The position numbers and the translations under genes were made by a program. 64,000 nucleotides of DNA from Azospirillum thiophilum (lineage in GTDB: Bacteria; Pseudomonadota; Alphaproteobacteria; Azospirillales; Azospirillaceae). A model generated the notes under the pieces. That model ran no database searches. It saw only the letters and a list, made by a program, of their open reading frames with translations, and was not told where the DNA came from. Below, piece by piece: positions 20,190 through 29,778 of the stretch. Where the stretch lies: assembly GCF_001305595.1 (NCBI RefSeq), contig NZ_CP012401.1, forward strand, positions 372,001 through 436,000, read 5' to 3'. Positions within the stretch are counted from its first letter, which is position 1; each line of letters opens with the position of its first letter.

Positions 20190-20220
20190 GCCGGCAATAA
20201 CCCGAAAAGGCTGAGGAACG

Positions 20221-21531
20221 TCACGCCTTCGCCTCGACGCCGAAGAATTCGAGCTGCCAGCGCATCTCTTCGTCGGTCATTGGATAGTGCGTGCCGTCCC
20301 GAGCATTAAGCGCCGTTTTTGGCGGAATCTGGGCGAGCCGCAACTGGACCTGCCGGGCGAAGCGCATGGTGAGCCCGGCACGCCACACCAGCGCGGTCAC
20401 GGCGCGGGGCGCATGGGTGGCGACGATCCGGTCAACCACCGGCAGCGGGATCTGCGCCAGCTCCGCGAACGCGGCCATGACGAAGCCACGGTCGCCTTCG
20501 ATCATCGAGCCCTCGATCAGCTTCTCGGTCAGCTTGCCTTCCTTGTTCAGGCGCGCCGCCTTGTCGCTGGGCCGCTCCACCGGCTTTTCCGGCCCGGCGG
20601 CCACTGCCGCCGCCTCGCCGAAATCGACCGGGCCCTGCGGCAGGCCGGTCGTTGCGCCGGCCGCCTGCCCCACCCGCCGGCGCACCGCCTCCACCAGCCC
20701 GCGCGCCGCCTCGGGCTCCAGGTCATCGCGATCCTGCAGGACCTTCAGCAGGCTGTCGGCGACGAAGCTGGCGAGTCGGGCCACCGCGCGGGCAGGCAGG
20801 CGCGGACGCCGCACCAGGGGCGAATGCCACGGCTCGTGCTGCGGCGCCTGATCGAGGATGCGGTCCAGCGTCTCCTCGCGGATCTGGGCCGACGGGTTGC
20901 CGAGCAGCGTCGTCACCGCCGCCTCGTCGTCCGAACGCGCGATGGCGTCCGCGACCGACGCGGTGACGTTCTGCCGGCTGGCGATGGCGGTCATCGCGCC
21001 CCGCACCGGCCCCCGCAGGATGATGTCGGTCAGATCCTCTTCGGTCAGGATCTGCGAATGCTGCAGGACGGGCGCGCAGACCGACAGCTCGACGTCGCGG
21101 GCCAGCCGGTTGATGAGGCCGTGCGGAGCGTTGGGCAGATCCTTCAGCGCTTCCGCCAGGATGCCGCGCACCTCCGACGCCTGGTCGCGGGCCAGGGTTT
21201 CCAGGCACTCGACCGTCAGCCGCTCGATCTGCGTCGCCTGGTCGGCCGACAGTTCCGGCAGCAGGCGGGCGATCTTCTGCGCCACCGCCCGGCGCACCAT
21301 GACCTCGCGGTCCTTGGCCAGCAGCAGGTCGGCCTGCCGCGGGGTGCCGGCATTGGTGGCGATGGCGCGCCGCACCTCGGCCGCGGCATCGGCGGCGAGG
21401 AAATACAGCAGCTCCGGCCGGGTCTTGGGGTGTTCGGCGACCTTCCGGCGAACCGCCGGATCCTCGCTCTGCACCATCCGCTTGGCGGATTCATAGTCGG
21501 CGGGGTCGAGCGTGTCGGGACGCGCGGTCAC
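20221..21531 (-). CDS. DUF2336 domain protein (helical-repeat regulator)
   Basis: The 436-residue soluble protein consists of HEAT-like helical repeats (LDPADYESAKRMVQSEDPAV, KVAEHPKTRPELLYFLAADA, VRRAVAQKIARLLPELSADQ), typical of the DUF2336 family, which is frequent in alphaproteobacteria. A low-complexity linker near residues 280-320 precedes a C-terminal part with PLPVVDRIVATHAPRAVTAL. The start is GTG at 21531 within the stop of the diguanylate cyclase gene (GTGA overlap), so the two are translationally coupled. The molecular role is unknown; the pairing suggests a part in c-di-GMP signalling. Confidence 0.8.
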   Translation of the reverse strand: MTARPDTLDPADYESAKRMVQSEDPAVRRKVAEHPKTRPELLYFLAADAAAEVRRAIATNAGTPRQADLLLAKDREVMVRRAVAQKIARLLPELSADQATQIERLTVECLETLARDQASEVRGILAEALKDLPNAPHGLINRLARDVELSVCAPVLQHSQILTEEDLTDIILRGPVRGAMTAIASRQNVTASVADAIARSDDEAAVTTLLGNPSAQIREETLDRILDQAPQHEPWHSPLVRRPRLPARAVARLASFVADSLLKVLQDRDDLEPEAARGLVEAVRRRVGQAAGATTGLPQGPVDFGEAAAVAAGPEKPVERPSDKAARLNKEGKLTEKLIEGSMIEGDRGFVMAAFAELAQIPLPVVDRIVATHAPRAVTALVWRAGLTMRFARQVQLRLAQIPPKTALNARDGTHYPMTDEEMRWQLEFFGVEAKA

Positions 21532-23282
21532 GGGGCGGACTCCGCAACAGGGATGTCGGTGGACTGGACGGGCGCCGGGGACGGGTCGGAGTCGGGCGAT
21601 TCGTCGTCGGGCGGATGGTCCGGAGCGAGCGCGTAATGCCCCTTGCCGCTCTTCTTGGCGTCATACATGGCGGCGTCGGCACGGTCGGTCAGTTCCCGCA
21701 CCGTCTCGCCGCGGCCGGGGACGTGGATGGCGATGCCGATCGACAGTCCCAGCGGCTTTTCCGGGCCGGCCGACAGATGGAGCAGGTCACGCATGCCGTT
21801 GAGCAGCCGTTCGGCGACGACACAGGCCTTCGACTGGTCGGCGCGGCCGAGCCACAGCACGAACTCGTCGCCGCCCAGCCGGCCCGGCAGGTCGCCCGGC
21901 CGCACCCCGGTGGTCAGCAGCGTGCCGACCGCCTTCAGCACCGTGTCACCCTGCTGGTGGCCGTGCAGGTCGTTGACCGCCTTGAAATTGTCGAGGTCGA
22001 CATAGAGCAGGGCGGACGGCCCGCTGTCCGGCCGGGAGATCGATTCCTCCAGCCGTTCGAAGAAGGTGCGGCGGTTGAACAGGCCGGTCAGCCCGTCGCG
22101 CTCCGACAGGCGGCGCAGGCGCTCCTGGTAGGCGAGATGGGCATGGGCGATGCCGATATGGTCGGCCACGCCGGACAGCAGATGGCGGTCGTCGTCGTCC
22201 CACGGCTCCGAATCGGCGGCGCGCCAGACCAGCAGGGCGCCGTTCACCACCTGCCGGTATTCGGTGCGCTCGCCGATCAGCTGCACGCTGCCCAGCCGGT
22301 CGACCAGCAGGTCCCCGCTGCCGGCGATGCGGTCGAGCAGCGCGCCGCCGAGTTCCGGCGGCTCCGCCCCGAACGCCGCGACCAGCGACAGGGACACACG
22401 CCCGCTGCCGTTGCCGCCGCCCCCTTCGTCCGCGCGGTAGATGCGGCAGCCGTCGGCGCTGAGCGCCCGCGCCGTCTCGGTGGCGGCCACGGCCAGCGCC
22501 TCCGCCGCGTCGAGCCGGTCGCGCAGGGTGTGGACGATATGGCCCAGCAGCCGCTCCCGGTTGCGGATGCGCGCCAGCTCGTTGGAACGCAGCACCTGTT
22601 CCGTCACCTCGCGGCAGACGCCGCGCGCGCCCATCCAATTCCCCTGGCCCCCGAACAGCGGCAGGGCGGAGGCGACGACGCAGGCCGGCCGGCCGTCGGC
22701 GGCCTTCAGCCACAGCTCGACCTGGTCGACCGGGCGCCGGCAGTCGAAGGGCATCGGCAGGGCATCGGCCTCGTCCAGCGCCAGGTCGCGCGGGTCGCGT
22801 CCGATCAGCGCGTCGGCCGGATAGCCCAGCGCCCCCTTGTGGCTGACGAAGACGAAGGCGCCGTCCGGCCCCGTTTCCCACGCGAAGTCGGAGGAGACCT
22901 CGACCAGATCCTTGTAGCGCCGTCGCGACTCGGTCAGCGTGTGGCGCAGCTGCCGCTCCAGCGTGTCGTCGCGGCCCAGCAGCAGGAAGCTGCCGTCAGG
23001 CAGCGGCACGCCGGCCCATTCGACGATCATGATCCCGCGCAGCGACTCCACCGGCACCGAGCGCAGGCCCGGCGCGACGCTGAACGCCGACAGCCATGTG
23101 CGCAGGTCGGGCAGCCAGCGCGGGTCGCTGTCCATCATGTCCTCCGCCTCGGCATTGGCTTCGACGACGGCAAGGGCCGGGTCCAGCCGCAGGGCCGGGC
23201 CGGGATACAGCGCAACCAGCGTCGCGGAGCCGGCCGAATCGGCGGCGGGCGTGGAGGAACCGGAGGTCAGAAGCAGGTCCAC
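21528..23282 (-). CDS. Diguanylate cyclase with PAS and GAF sensor domains
   Basis: Makes cyclic di-GMP from two GTP. The 584-residue protein has a PAS-like region (about residues 115-235, FAWETGPDGAFVFVSHKGALGY), a GAF-like region (about 245-395) and a C-terminal GGDEF domain. The GGDEF domain contains GLTGLFNRRTF, YVDLDNFKAVND and an intact GGDEF active site near residue 507. The product-inhibition I-site RxxD (RPGD) lies five residues before GGDEF. There is no EAL domain. It starts with GTG at 23282 and has no transmembrane helix, so it senses a cytoplasmic cue. A 16-bp direct repeat lies just upstream. Confidence 0.93.
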   Translation of the reverse strand: MDLLLTSGSSTPAADSAGSATLVALYPGPALRLDPALAVVEANAEAEDMMDSDPRWLPDLRTWLSAFSVAPGLRSVPVESLRGIMIVEWAGVPLPDGSFLLLGRDDTLERQLRHTLTESRRRYKDLVEVSSDFAWETGPDGAFVFVSHKGALGYPADALIGRDPRDLALDEADALPMPFDCRRPVDQVELWLKAADGRPACVVASALPLFGGQGNWMGARGVCREVTEQVLRSNELARIRNRERLLGHIVHTLRDRLDAAEALAVAATETARALSADGCRIYRADEGGGGNGSGRVSLSLVAAFGAEPPELGGALLDRIAGSGDLLVDRLGSVQLIGERTEYRQVVNGALLVWRAADSEPWDDDDRHLLSGVADHIGIAHAHLAYQERLRRLSERDGLTGLFNRRTFFERLEESISRPDSGPSALLYVDLDNFKAVNDLHGHQQGDTVLKAVGTLLTTGVRPGDLPGRLGGDEFVLWLGRADQSKACVVAERLLNGMRDLLHLSAGPEKPLGLSIGIAIHVPGRGETVRELTDRADAAMYDAKKSGKGHYALAPDHPPDDESPDSDPSPAPVQSTDIPVAESAP

Positions 23283-23608
23283 GGCAAACTCAAGGACGGT
23301 CTCGGGGACGATCTAAAGGGCTGATCCAATCCAAAGGGCTGATCCAATGCGCGATCCCGACCGGGCGACCGCGTCCGGCGAGGAGCAGGCCGGTGGAAAA
23401 CCTTAGGCTGCAAACCTTCATATGGTCTGGTCTATGCTACCCTTTCGGGGATTAATCTTCAATCAACCAACGATGAGGGACGGCCCCTGGGAAGATTGAT
23501 CGGAGTCTTTACCATCGCGGCAGCCGCCGGTCCCCGCCCGGCCCCAACCGCGTCTGCGACCATGTGAAGCGTCTTGCGGCCGGTCCGCGGCGGCCCCATT
23601 CTTGGGGC
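23283..23608. other. Divergent intergenic region between the diguanylate cyclase and HAD genes
   Basis: Besides the direct repeat, the middle part (about 23400-23500) is AT-richer than the genes (TTCATATGGTCTGGTCTATG, GGGATTAATCTTCAATCAAC) and probably contains the divergent promoters. GATTAATCTTCAATCAA and GGGAAGATTGATCGGA form an imperfect inverted pair (AATCTTCAATC / GAAGATTGATC) at about 23452-23500. No gene was seen. Confidence 0.5.
23315..23348. repeat. 16-bp direct repeat upstream of the diguanylate cyclase gene
   Basis: AAAGGGCTGATCCAAT occurs at 23315-23330 and again at 23333-23348, an 18-bp period. It is 33 to 66 bases upstream of the cyclase start on the minus strand. It could be a regulator-binding site or a simple slippage duplication. 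Confidence 0.7.
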
Positions 23609-24358
23609 ATGACCGTCCCGACCTCCCCCGCCGTTCCGGCTGCCGAATCCGCGTCCCCCGCCGCCTCGCTGCGCGACCGCGCGGTGTGGATCTTCGACCT
23701 CGACAACACGCTCTATCCGGCGTCCTGCAACCTGTTCGCCCAGGTCGACCGCCGGATCAACGAGTTCATCGCCGGGCATTTCGGCCTCGGCCTGGACGAG
23801 GCGCGCGTGCGGCAGAAGCGGTTCTTCCGCGACTACGGCACCACGCTGCGCGGCCTGATGGTGGAGCACGACGTCGACCCCGTCGCCTACATGGACTATG
23901 TCCACGACATCGACGTCGCCGGCGTCCAGCCCTCGGCCCTGCTGGCCGGCGCGCTCGACCGGCTGCCCGGCCGCAAGATCATCTACACCAACGGCTCGGT
24001 CCGCCATGCCGAGAACGTCGCCGGCCGGCTGGGCATCCTCGACCGGTTCGAGGCGGTGTTCGACATCGCCGCCGCCGGCTTCGTGCCGAAGCCCGATCCC
24101 CGCCCCTACGCCACGCTGGTGGAGCGCCACGGAATCGACCCGGCGGACGCCTGCATGGTGGAGGACATCGCCCGCAACCTCGCCCCCGCCCATGCGCTGG
24201 GCATGACCACCGTCTGGGTGCGCGGCGACCAGGAGTACGAGAAGGCGGGCGTCGGCGCCGGCATCCACATCGACCATACCGTGGACGACCTGCCCTCCTG
24301 GCTGGCGGCCGTGGCGGAAGCGGGGGCGGCGGGAGCGGGGGCGGAAGGGGCGGCATAG
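23609..24358 (+). CDS. HAD-family pyrimidine 5'-nucleotidase-like phosphatase
   Basis: Predicted cytoplasmic Mg2+-dependent hydrolase of the haloacid dehalogenase superfamily, SDT1/pyrimidine 5'-nucleotidase type. The 249-residue protein has motif [10 protein letters not shown] (near residue 28), motif II IIYTNGS (near 128), a Lys in VPKPDPRPY (near 160) and motif [12 protein letters not shown] (near 182). The cap lies between motifs I and II. The start is 23609; upstream in-frame sequence is not family-like. It stands directly before dapD and dapE, an arrangement I associate with this bacterial order. The natural substrate is uncertain. Confidence 0.85.
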   Translation: MTVPTSPAVPAAESASPAASLRDRAVWIFDLDNTLYPASCNLFAQVDRRINEFIAGHFGLGLDEARVRQKRFFRDYGTTLRGLMVEHDVDPVAYMDYVHDIDVAGVQPSALLAGALDRLPGRKIIYTNGSVRHAENVAGRLGILDRFEAVFDIAAAGFVPKPDPRPYATLVERHGIDPADACMVEDIARNLAPAHALGMTTVWVRGDQEYEKAGVGAGIHIDHTVDDLPSWLAAVAEAGAAGAGAEGAA

Positions 24359-24450
24359 CGCTTTCCCGCAAACCCGGCGCGGTTGACAGGGGGTGCGGCC
24401 CGGCTCCATGGTGCCGTCCCCTGGACCATCGACAGCCGAACGACCGCGAC

Positions 24451-25293
24451 ATGAGCCACGCCAGCCTGCAAGCAACCATCGACGCCGCCTGGGACGACCG
24501 GGACGGCCTCAACACCGCCACCACCGGCCCCGTCCGCGACGCCGTGAACGCGGCGCTCGACGCGCTCGACGCCGGCGACCTGCGCGTCGCGGAGAAGACC
24601 GCGGACGGCTGGAAGGTCAACCAGTGGCTGAAGAAGGCGGTGCTGCTGTCCTTCCGCCTGAACGCCAACGAGATGATCCCCGGCGGCCCCGGCGGCTCCT
24701 CCTGGTACGACAAGGTGCCGCCGAAGTTCGAGGGCTGGAGCGAGGCCCAGTTCCAGAACGCCGGCTTCCGCGCCCTGCCCGGCGCCATCGCCCGCAAGTC
24801 GTCCTACGTCGCCCCCGGCGTCATCCTGATGCCGAGCTTCGTCAATGTCGGCGCCTATGTCGACAGCGGCACCATGGTCGACACCTGGGTCACCGTCGGC
24901 TCCTGCGCCCAGATCGGCCGGAACGTCCACCTGTCGGGCGGCGTCGGCATCGGCGGCGTGCTGGAGCCGCTGCAGGCCGACCCGGTCATCATCGAGGACA
25001 ACTGCTTCATCGGCGCCCGCTCCGAGATCGTCGAGGGCGTGATCGTCGAGGAGGGCGCCGTCGTGTCGATGGGCTGCTACATCGGCGCCTCGACCAAGAT
25101 CATCGACCGCCACACCGGCGAGGTCTTCACCGGCCGCGTCCCGGCCTATTCGGTCGTCGTCCCCGGCTCGCTGCCCGGCAAGCCGCTGCCCGACGGCACC
25201 CCGGGACCGAGCCTGTACTGCTGCGTCATCATCAAGCGCGTAGACGAGAAGACCCGCTCGAAGACCGCGATCAACGACCTGCTGCGGGACTGA
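24451..25293 (+). CDS. dapD: 2,3,4,5-tetrahydropyridine-2,6-dicarboxylate N-succinyltransferase
   Basis: Transfers succinyl from succinyl-CoA to tetrahydrodipicolinate in the lysine/meso-diaminopimelate pathway. The 280-residue protein has an N-terminal helical domain and a left-handed beta-helix of hexapeptide repeats ([60 protein letters not shown]). The C-terminal [11 protein letters not shown] and [16 protein letters not shown] are typical. The ATG at 24451 gives the usual length. dapE follows after a 91-base gap holding a long hairpin. Confidence 0.97.
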   Translation: MSHASLQATIDAAWDDRDGLNTATTGPVRDAVNAALDALDAGDLRVAEKTADGWKVNQWLKKAVLLSFRLNANEMIPGGPGGSSWYDKVPPKFEGWSEAQFQNAGFRALPGAIARKSSYVAPGVILMPSFVNVGAYVDSGTMVDTWVTVGSCAQIGRNVHLSGGVGIGGVLEPLQADPVIIEDNCFIGARSEIVEGVIVEEGAVVSMGCYIGASTKIIDRHTGEVFTGRVPAYSVVVPGSLPGKPLPDGTPGPSLYCCVIIKRVDEKTRSKTAINDLLRD

Positions 25294-25305
25294 TCCGCTT
25301 ACAAT

Positions 25306-25356
25306 CCGTCTCCCGCCTCCCGCAAGACCCTCGTTCCTGCGGGAGGCGGGAGACGG
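25306..25356. repeat. Perfect 19-bp inverted repeat between dapD and dapE
   Basis: CCGTCTCCCGCCTCCCGCA (25306-25324) is repeated exactly in inverted orientation at 25338-25356, around a 13-base spacer. There is no U-run after either arm, so it is not a standard terminator. In the dapDE transcript it would fold into a very stable hairpin, perhaps acting on mRNA stability or partial termination, or it may be a REP-like element. Confidence 0.85.
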
Positions 25357-25384
25357 ACCGAGACCTGCGAACCCGGACCCCCCC

Positions 25385-26536
25385 ATGACCATCGACCCCG
25401 TCGCCCTCGCCCAGGACCTGATCCGCTGCCCCAGCGTCACGCCGCGCGACGACGGTGCGCTCGGCGTGCTGGAGGCGGCGCTGACGCCGATGGGCTTCAC
25501 CTGCCACCGCCTGCGCTTCCAGCAGGAGGGGACGGAGCCGGTGGAGAATCTCTACGCCCGGCTCGGCAGCGAGGGGCCCAATTTCTGCTTTGCCGGCCAT
25601 ACCGACGTGGTGCCGCCGGGCGAGCGCAAGGGCTGGACGATCGATCCCTTCGCGGGCGAGGTGATGGGCGACAGGCTGTACGGCCGGGGCGCGGTCGACA
25701 TGAAGGGCGCCGTCGCCGCCTTCGTCGCCGCCGTGTCCCGCCGTCTGGAGGACGGGCCGCCGGCCGGCTCGATCAGCCTGCTGATCACCGGCGACGAGGA
25801 AGGGGTGGCGATCAACGGCACCCGCAAGGTTCTCGACTGGATGGCCGAACGGGGCGAGCGCATCGACGCCTGCATCGTCGGCGAGCCGACCAACCCCAAG
25901 GCGCTGGGCGACATGATCAAGATCGGCCGGCGCGGCAGCCTGAGCGGCTTCCTCACCGTGTTCGGCGCCCAGGGCCACGTCGCCTACCCTCATCTGGCCG
26001 ACAACCCGCTGCCGCGGCTGGTCCGCATGCTGGCCGCCGTCACCGAGCAGCCGATGGACGAGGGCACGGCGCATTTCCAGCCCTCCACCCTGGCGCTGAC
26101 CACCATCGACGTCGGCAACAAGGCGACCAACGTCATCCCGGCCCAGGGCAAGGCGACCTTCAACATCCGCTTCAACGACGCCCATACCCCCGAGAGCATC
26201 GAGGCGTGGCTGCGCCGGACCTTCGATGCCGTCGGCGGCGCCTATGAGCTGGAGATCTACCGCTCCGGCGACAGCTTCGTCACGCCGCCCGGCCCGCTGA
26301 CCGAGCTGGTGGCCGATGCGGTGGAGGGGGTGACCGGGCGCCGGCCGGAGTATTCGACCACCGGCGGCACCTCCGACGCCCGTTTCATCAAGAATGTCTG
26401 CCCGGTGGTCGAATTCGGGCTGGTCGGCCAGACCATGCACAAGGTCGACGAATATGCCGGGGTGGACGACATCCGCAAGCTGACCGCCGTCTACGAGTCC
26501 ATCCTGAAGGACGTGTTCACCCGGCTGGGCGGGTAA
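25385..26536 (+). CDS. dapE: Succinyl-diaminopimelate desuccinylase
   Basis: Di-zinc hydrolase that releases LL-diaminopimelate from the N-succinyl form, downstream of DapD in lysine and peptidoglycan-precursor synthesis. The 383-residue protein shows M20 peptidase metal-site motifs: [12 protein letters not shown] (His, Asp; near residue 66), [15 protein letters not shown] (bridging Asp; near 99), ITGDEEG (catalytic and metal Glu; near 132) and a late [14 protein letters not shown] segment. The dimerisation domain covers about 180-290. It lies in the same direction as dapD. Confidence 0.97.
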   Translation: MTIDPVALAQDLIRCPSVTPRDDGALGVLEAALTPMGFTCHRLRFQQEGTEPVENLYARLGSEGPNFCFAGHTDVVPPGERKGWTIDPFAGEVMGDRLYGRGAVDMKGAVAAFVAAVSRRLEDGPPAGSISLLITGDEEGVAINGTRKVLDWMAERGERIDACIVGEPTNPKALGDMIKIGRRGSLSGFLTVFGAQGHVAYPHLADNPLPRLVRMLAAVTEQPMDEGTAHFQPSTLALTTIDVGNKATNVIPAQGKATFNIRFNDAHTPESIEAWLRRTFDAVGGAYELEIYRSGDSFVTPPGPLTELVADAVEGVTGRRPEYSTTGGTSDARFIKNVCPVVEFGLVGQTMHKVDEYAGVDDIRKLTAVYESILKDVFTRLGG

Positions 26537-26569
26537 GGACCGGGTGAGACCGCAAACCGAGGCCGGACG

Positions 26570-27139
26570 ATGCCGTTGACCACGCCTGCGATCCTGTCGG
26601 CGCTGACCGGCGCCTACCGGCTGGCCCGCTTCGACCGGACGGGGATGGAGTTCTTCGACCGAACGCCGGACGGAGCCCTGCAGTCCTTCTACGCCGCACT
26701 GGTGGTCCTGCCGGCCTATGCGCTGCTGCTGGTGATTCGGCTGTGGGACCAGCTGGCCGATACGCCGATCCTGCAACTGGCGACGGTGGAGGCCATCGCC
26801 TACGTCGTCAGCTGGACCGCCTTCCCGCTGGCCCTGTTCCGCATCTCCACGCTGATGGGCAAGGACCAGCTCTATCCCGGCGCGCTCGCCGCCTACAACT
26901 GGTCGGCGGTGGTCCAGATGGCGATCTATCTGCCGACCGTCCTGCTGTCGGTCAGCGGCCTGCTGCCGCCGATGCTGTCCGAAGCGATGGTGTTCGGCGT
27001 GATGATGGCGATGCTGACCTATCAATGGTTCGTGCTGCGCACCGCCCTGTCGCTGTCCGGGCTGGTCGCCGCGGCGCTGGTGCTGCTCGACCTGTTCCTG
27101 TCGGCAAGCATCAGCGACCTGGCCGACGGGATGCTGTGA
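26570..27139 (+). CDS. Multi-spanning membrane protein of unknown function
   Basis: The 189-residue protein has about five hydrophobic helices (FYAALVVLPAYALLLVIRLW, ATVEAIAYVVSWTAFPLALF, NWSAVVQMAIYLPTVLLSVS, AMVFGVMMAMLTYQWFVLRT, LSGLVAAALVLLDLFLSASI). The overall pattern recalls YIP1-like small membrane proteins, but no motif is decisive. It starts 33 bases after dapE and is probably co-transcribed. A dispersed repeat begins 11 bases after its stop. Confidence 0.7.
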   Translation: MPLTTPAILSALTGAYRLARFDRTGMEFFDRTPDGALQSFYAALVVLPAYALLLVIRLWDQLADTPILQLATVEAIAYVVSWTAFPLALFRISTLMGKDQLYPGALAAYNWSAVVQMAIYLPTVLLSVSGLLPPMLSEAMVFGVMMAMLTYQWFVLRTALSLSGLVAAALVLLDLFLSASISDLADGML

Positions 27140-27149
27140 GGCTCTGTCG

Positions 27150-27318
27150 GCCCCCTCCCCATCCCTCCCCCGCGTTCCGCGGGAGAGGGGGTAGGAGCTT
27201 TGCGAGAGTGCAGCGGAGTTCCCTCTCCCGCAAAGCTCTCGCACAAACCTGCGGTTTGTGCTGACGCGACAGGCGGACCGTAGGTCCGCTGAGAGCGGGG
27301 GAGGGTTAGGGAGGGGGC
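27150..27318. repeat. Dispersed GC-rich repeat with imperfect terminal inverted repeats, copy 2
   Basis: The 169-bp copy shares its left end (GCCCCCTCCCCATCCCTCCC) and its right end (GCGGGGGAGGGTTAGGGAGG...) with the copy at 3810-4000, and much of the centre, such as GCGGAGTTCCCTCTCCCGC and TGTGCTGACGCG. It too lies between two convergent genes. It lacks a short internal hairpin segment present in copy 1. Confidence 0.82.
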
Positions 27319-27337
27319 AACCAGCCCCACCCCCCAC

Positions 27338-28363
27338 TCACCCCTGCGTGCTGACGCCCGCCTCGGCGAAGGTCGCCATGCCGGCGTGGCAGGCGACGGC
27401 CGACTTGACGATGTTGATCGCCAGCGCCGCACCGGAGCCCTCGCCCAGCCGCATGCCGAGATCCAGCAGCGGCTCCTTGCCGATCGCCTGCATCAGGCGG
27501 GTGTGGCCCGGCTCGACCGAGCGGTGGGCGACCATGCAATGGTCGAGCGCGCGGCGGTCGGCCTTGAACAGCACCGCGGCGGCGGCGGTGCAGGCGAAAC
27601 CGTCGAGCAGCACCGGCACCCGGGCGACGCGGGCGGCCAGGATGGCGCCGGCGATGGCGGCGAATTCGTAACCGCCCAGGCAGCGCAGCGTCTCGAACGG
27701 GTCGTCCTTGGCCTGCGGGTTGGCGGCGACGCCGGCCTCCACCGCGGCGATCTTGCGGGCCAGGCCGGCGTCGTCGATGCCGGTGCCGCGGCCGGTCCAG
27801 TCGGCCGCCTCGCCGCCGAACAGGGCAAGGCACATCGCCGCCGCCGAGGTCGAGTTGGCGATGCCCATCTCGCCCAGCGCCAGCAGCTGTACGCCCATCT
27901 CCACCGCCATCATGCCGTAGGCCATGGTGCGGCAGCAGTCCTCCTCGCCCATGGCCGGGCCCTGGGTGAAGTCGGCGGTCGGGTTCTCCAGGTCCAGCTC
28001 GTAGACGCGCAGGTCGGCGTCGGCCACCTCGCACAGCCGGTTGACCGCGGCGCCGCCGTTCTGGAAGTTGGCGACCATCTGCGCCGTCACCTCGGCGGGA
28101 TAGGCCGAGACGCCGCGGGCGGCGACACCATGGTTGCCGGCGAACACGGCGACGCGCGGGCGGCGCAGGTCCGCCGGATGCTCGCCCTGCCAGGTCGCCA
28201 TCCACTGCGCGATCTCCTCCAGCCGGCCGAGCGAGCCCGGCGGCTTGGTCAGCTGCCGTTCGCGCTGGAGGGCCGCGGTGCCGGCCTCCAGGTCGGGGCC
28301 GGGCAGGTTGCGCACGAGCGCGCGGATTTCCTCGAAGGTGACGGCGGGCTGCTGGTTGCTCAT
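27338..28363 (-). CDS. cobT: Nicotinate-nucleotide:dimethylbenzimidazole phosphoribosyltransferase CobT
   Basis: Activates 5,6-dimethylbenzimidazole to alpha-ribazole phosphate for the lower ligand of cobalamin. The 341-residue protein has TKPPGSLGRLEEIA (near residue 32), VFAGNHGVAARGVSAYP (near 68), AYGMMAVEMGVQLLALGEMGI (near 145) and the C-terminal catalytic-Glu region MRLGEGSGAALAINIVKSA. The start is set at 28363 (MSNQQPA). It is alone; no other cobalamin gene or B12 riboswitch was seen beside it. Confidence 0.95.
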   Translation of the reverse strand: MSNQQPAVTFEEIRALVRNLPGPDLEAGTAALQRERQLTKPPGSLGRLEEIAQWMATWQGEHPADLRRPRVAVFAGNHGVAARGVSAYPAEVTAQMVANFQNGGAAVNRLCEVADADLRVYELDLENPTADFTQGPAMGEEDCCRTMAYGMMAVEMGVQLLALGEMGIANSTSAAAMCLALFGGEAADWTGRGTGIDDAGLARKIAAVEAGVAANPQAKDDPFETLRCLGGYEFAAIAGAILAARVARVPVLLDGFACTAAAAVLFKADRRALDHCMVAHRSVEPGHTRLMQAIGKEPLLDLGMRLGEGSGAALAINIVKSAVACHAGMATFAEAGVSTQG

Positions 28364-28499
28364 GATCGGTCCTGAGGGGTGAGCGCCAAAAACGGCGCGA
28401 CCTTGCACCCATCCGCCCCTCAAGTCAAAGCGGCAGCGTAGGGCATTTTGACCCTTCCGCGCCCCGCATCGCCCGTTCCGGCCCGCGCTCCGCCCCGGC

Positions 28500-29555
28500 T
28501 CAAGCCGCCTTGCCGACCGCGACCGTCCCGGCCGCTCCGGTGGTCGCGCCAGCGGTCGCGGTGGCGACGGGCGTCGCCGATTCCAGCCCGATGATCCGGC
28601 CCAGCCCCAGGCCGAAGCCCATGGCGACGCCGGTGTCCGACTGGTCGGTGCGCACCGGCTCGTCGCGCATGCGGCGATGCTCCTTGTCGCGCAGGCGGGC
28701 CGGGCGGCCGCTGACGCTGTCGACCTCGTCCGGCGTCTCCAGCGCGTTAAGCGCCAGCACCTGATAGATCGACAGCGGCGTGCCGTTCAGCGCCTTGGCC
28801 GGGGCCATCGGCACCTGGGTGGTGAAGCCGTCCGGCATGTCCTGCCTGCGCACCGCGTCGGTGGCAACCTGGGACGGGGCGAAACTCGCCAGCGGGTTCT
28901 CGGAGAATTTCGTGGCGAAGCGGTCGTAGATCTCCTTCAGCGACTTCGCCTTGCCGGTGGCCTTGTCGTAGAAGACGTTCTTGTTGGCCGCCGCCGCGTC
29001 GGGGAAGACGTCGCGGGCGCTGCGGCCCGGATTGTCCTGCATCGCGTTCAGGAACTTCGAGGCGCCGCCGGCCCCCAGGAAATGCGCCATGTACAGCTCG
29101 GTCGAGCCGATCTTGCCGTCCACCGTCTCCTCCAGATACTCCTTGTTGTCGCGGGTGTATTCCGCGGCCATCAGGGCGGATGCGGTGGGATCCTTGCGCA
29201 GCTCCAGGATCTCCTTCTTCATTTCCGGGTCGGCGACATAGGGGCGGCCGTCGCCGCGGGTCTGGATGGCGCTGGCATATTTGCCGTAGCCATGGTCGGC
29301 GCCATGCTCCTTCATCGTCTGCAGCCAGGTGCTGTCGATGAACTGGTAGAGCCCGGTCGCCGAGGAGGAGGAGGACTTTATGTCCGTGCGATACCCGCTC
29401 TCCACGGCAGCTTTTTCCATGAGGTAGGAAAAATCGACCCCCGTCTTCGCGCTGGCATTGCGCACGGCGGCCTCGACATTGGCCGGTCCCTGGGAGGCGC
29501 GGGCCTGCCGGGCGGCGGTGTCGCTGGGGTTGCCGAGGGCGGAAGCGTAGGTCAT
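28500..29555 (-). CDS. Lytic transglycosylase (SLT-like) domain protein
   Basis: Predicted peptidoglycan-cleaving enzyme. The 351-residue protein has an SLT/goose-lysozyme-like core at about residues 25-190: VDFSYLMEKAAVESGYRTDI carries the catalytic Glu in the AxxESGY-type motif, SSATGLYQFIDSTW follows, then AAEYTRDNKEYL and ELYMAHFLGAGGASKFL. The C-terminal half is Ala/Pro/Arg-rich and probably disordered. No classical signal peptide is seen at the chosen start (29555), so export may be by another route or with flagellar-type machinery; this is uncertain. Confidence 0.82.
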   Translation of the reverse strand: MTYASALGNPSDTAARQARASQGPANVEAAVRNASAKTGVDFSYLMEKAAVESGYRTDIKSSSSSATGLYQFIDSTWLQTMKEHGADHGYGKYASAIQTRGDGRPYVADPEMKKEILELRKDPTASALMAAEYTRDNKEYLEETVDGKIGSTELYMAHFLGAGGASKFLNAMQDNPGRSARDVFPDAAAANKNVFYDKATGKAKSLKEIYDRFATKFSENPLASFAPSQVATDAVRRQDMPDGFTTQVPMAPAKALNGTPLSIYQVLALNALETPDEVDSVSGRPARLRDKEHRRMRDEPVRTDQSDTGVAMGFGLGLGRIIGLESATPVATATAGATTGAAGTVAVGKAA

Positions 29556-29778
29556 GGGTCGATCCCCGTCTGAAGGCCCCGATGGGAGGCTTCCTGAACC
29601 ATGCAGATCGCGTGCCAGACCGACCGCCCTCTTGATGCCGCCCCGCCGCAGGCATAGCCTTTCCCTGACGCGCGGCACATGGTGCACAGCAACAGCCCCA
29701 CTCGCCAAACACCATCCGATGCTGTATGTTAACCTATAGGTAAAGCAAACAATCCTGCCCCGGGAGAATCGCCCTGCC

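Noticed and set aside
23602..24450. Frame extending dapD upstream
   Set aside because: Shadow of the HAD phosphatase gene; the dapD start at 24451 gives the normal length.
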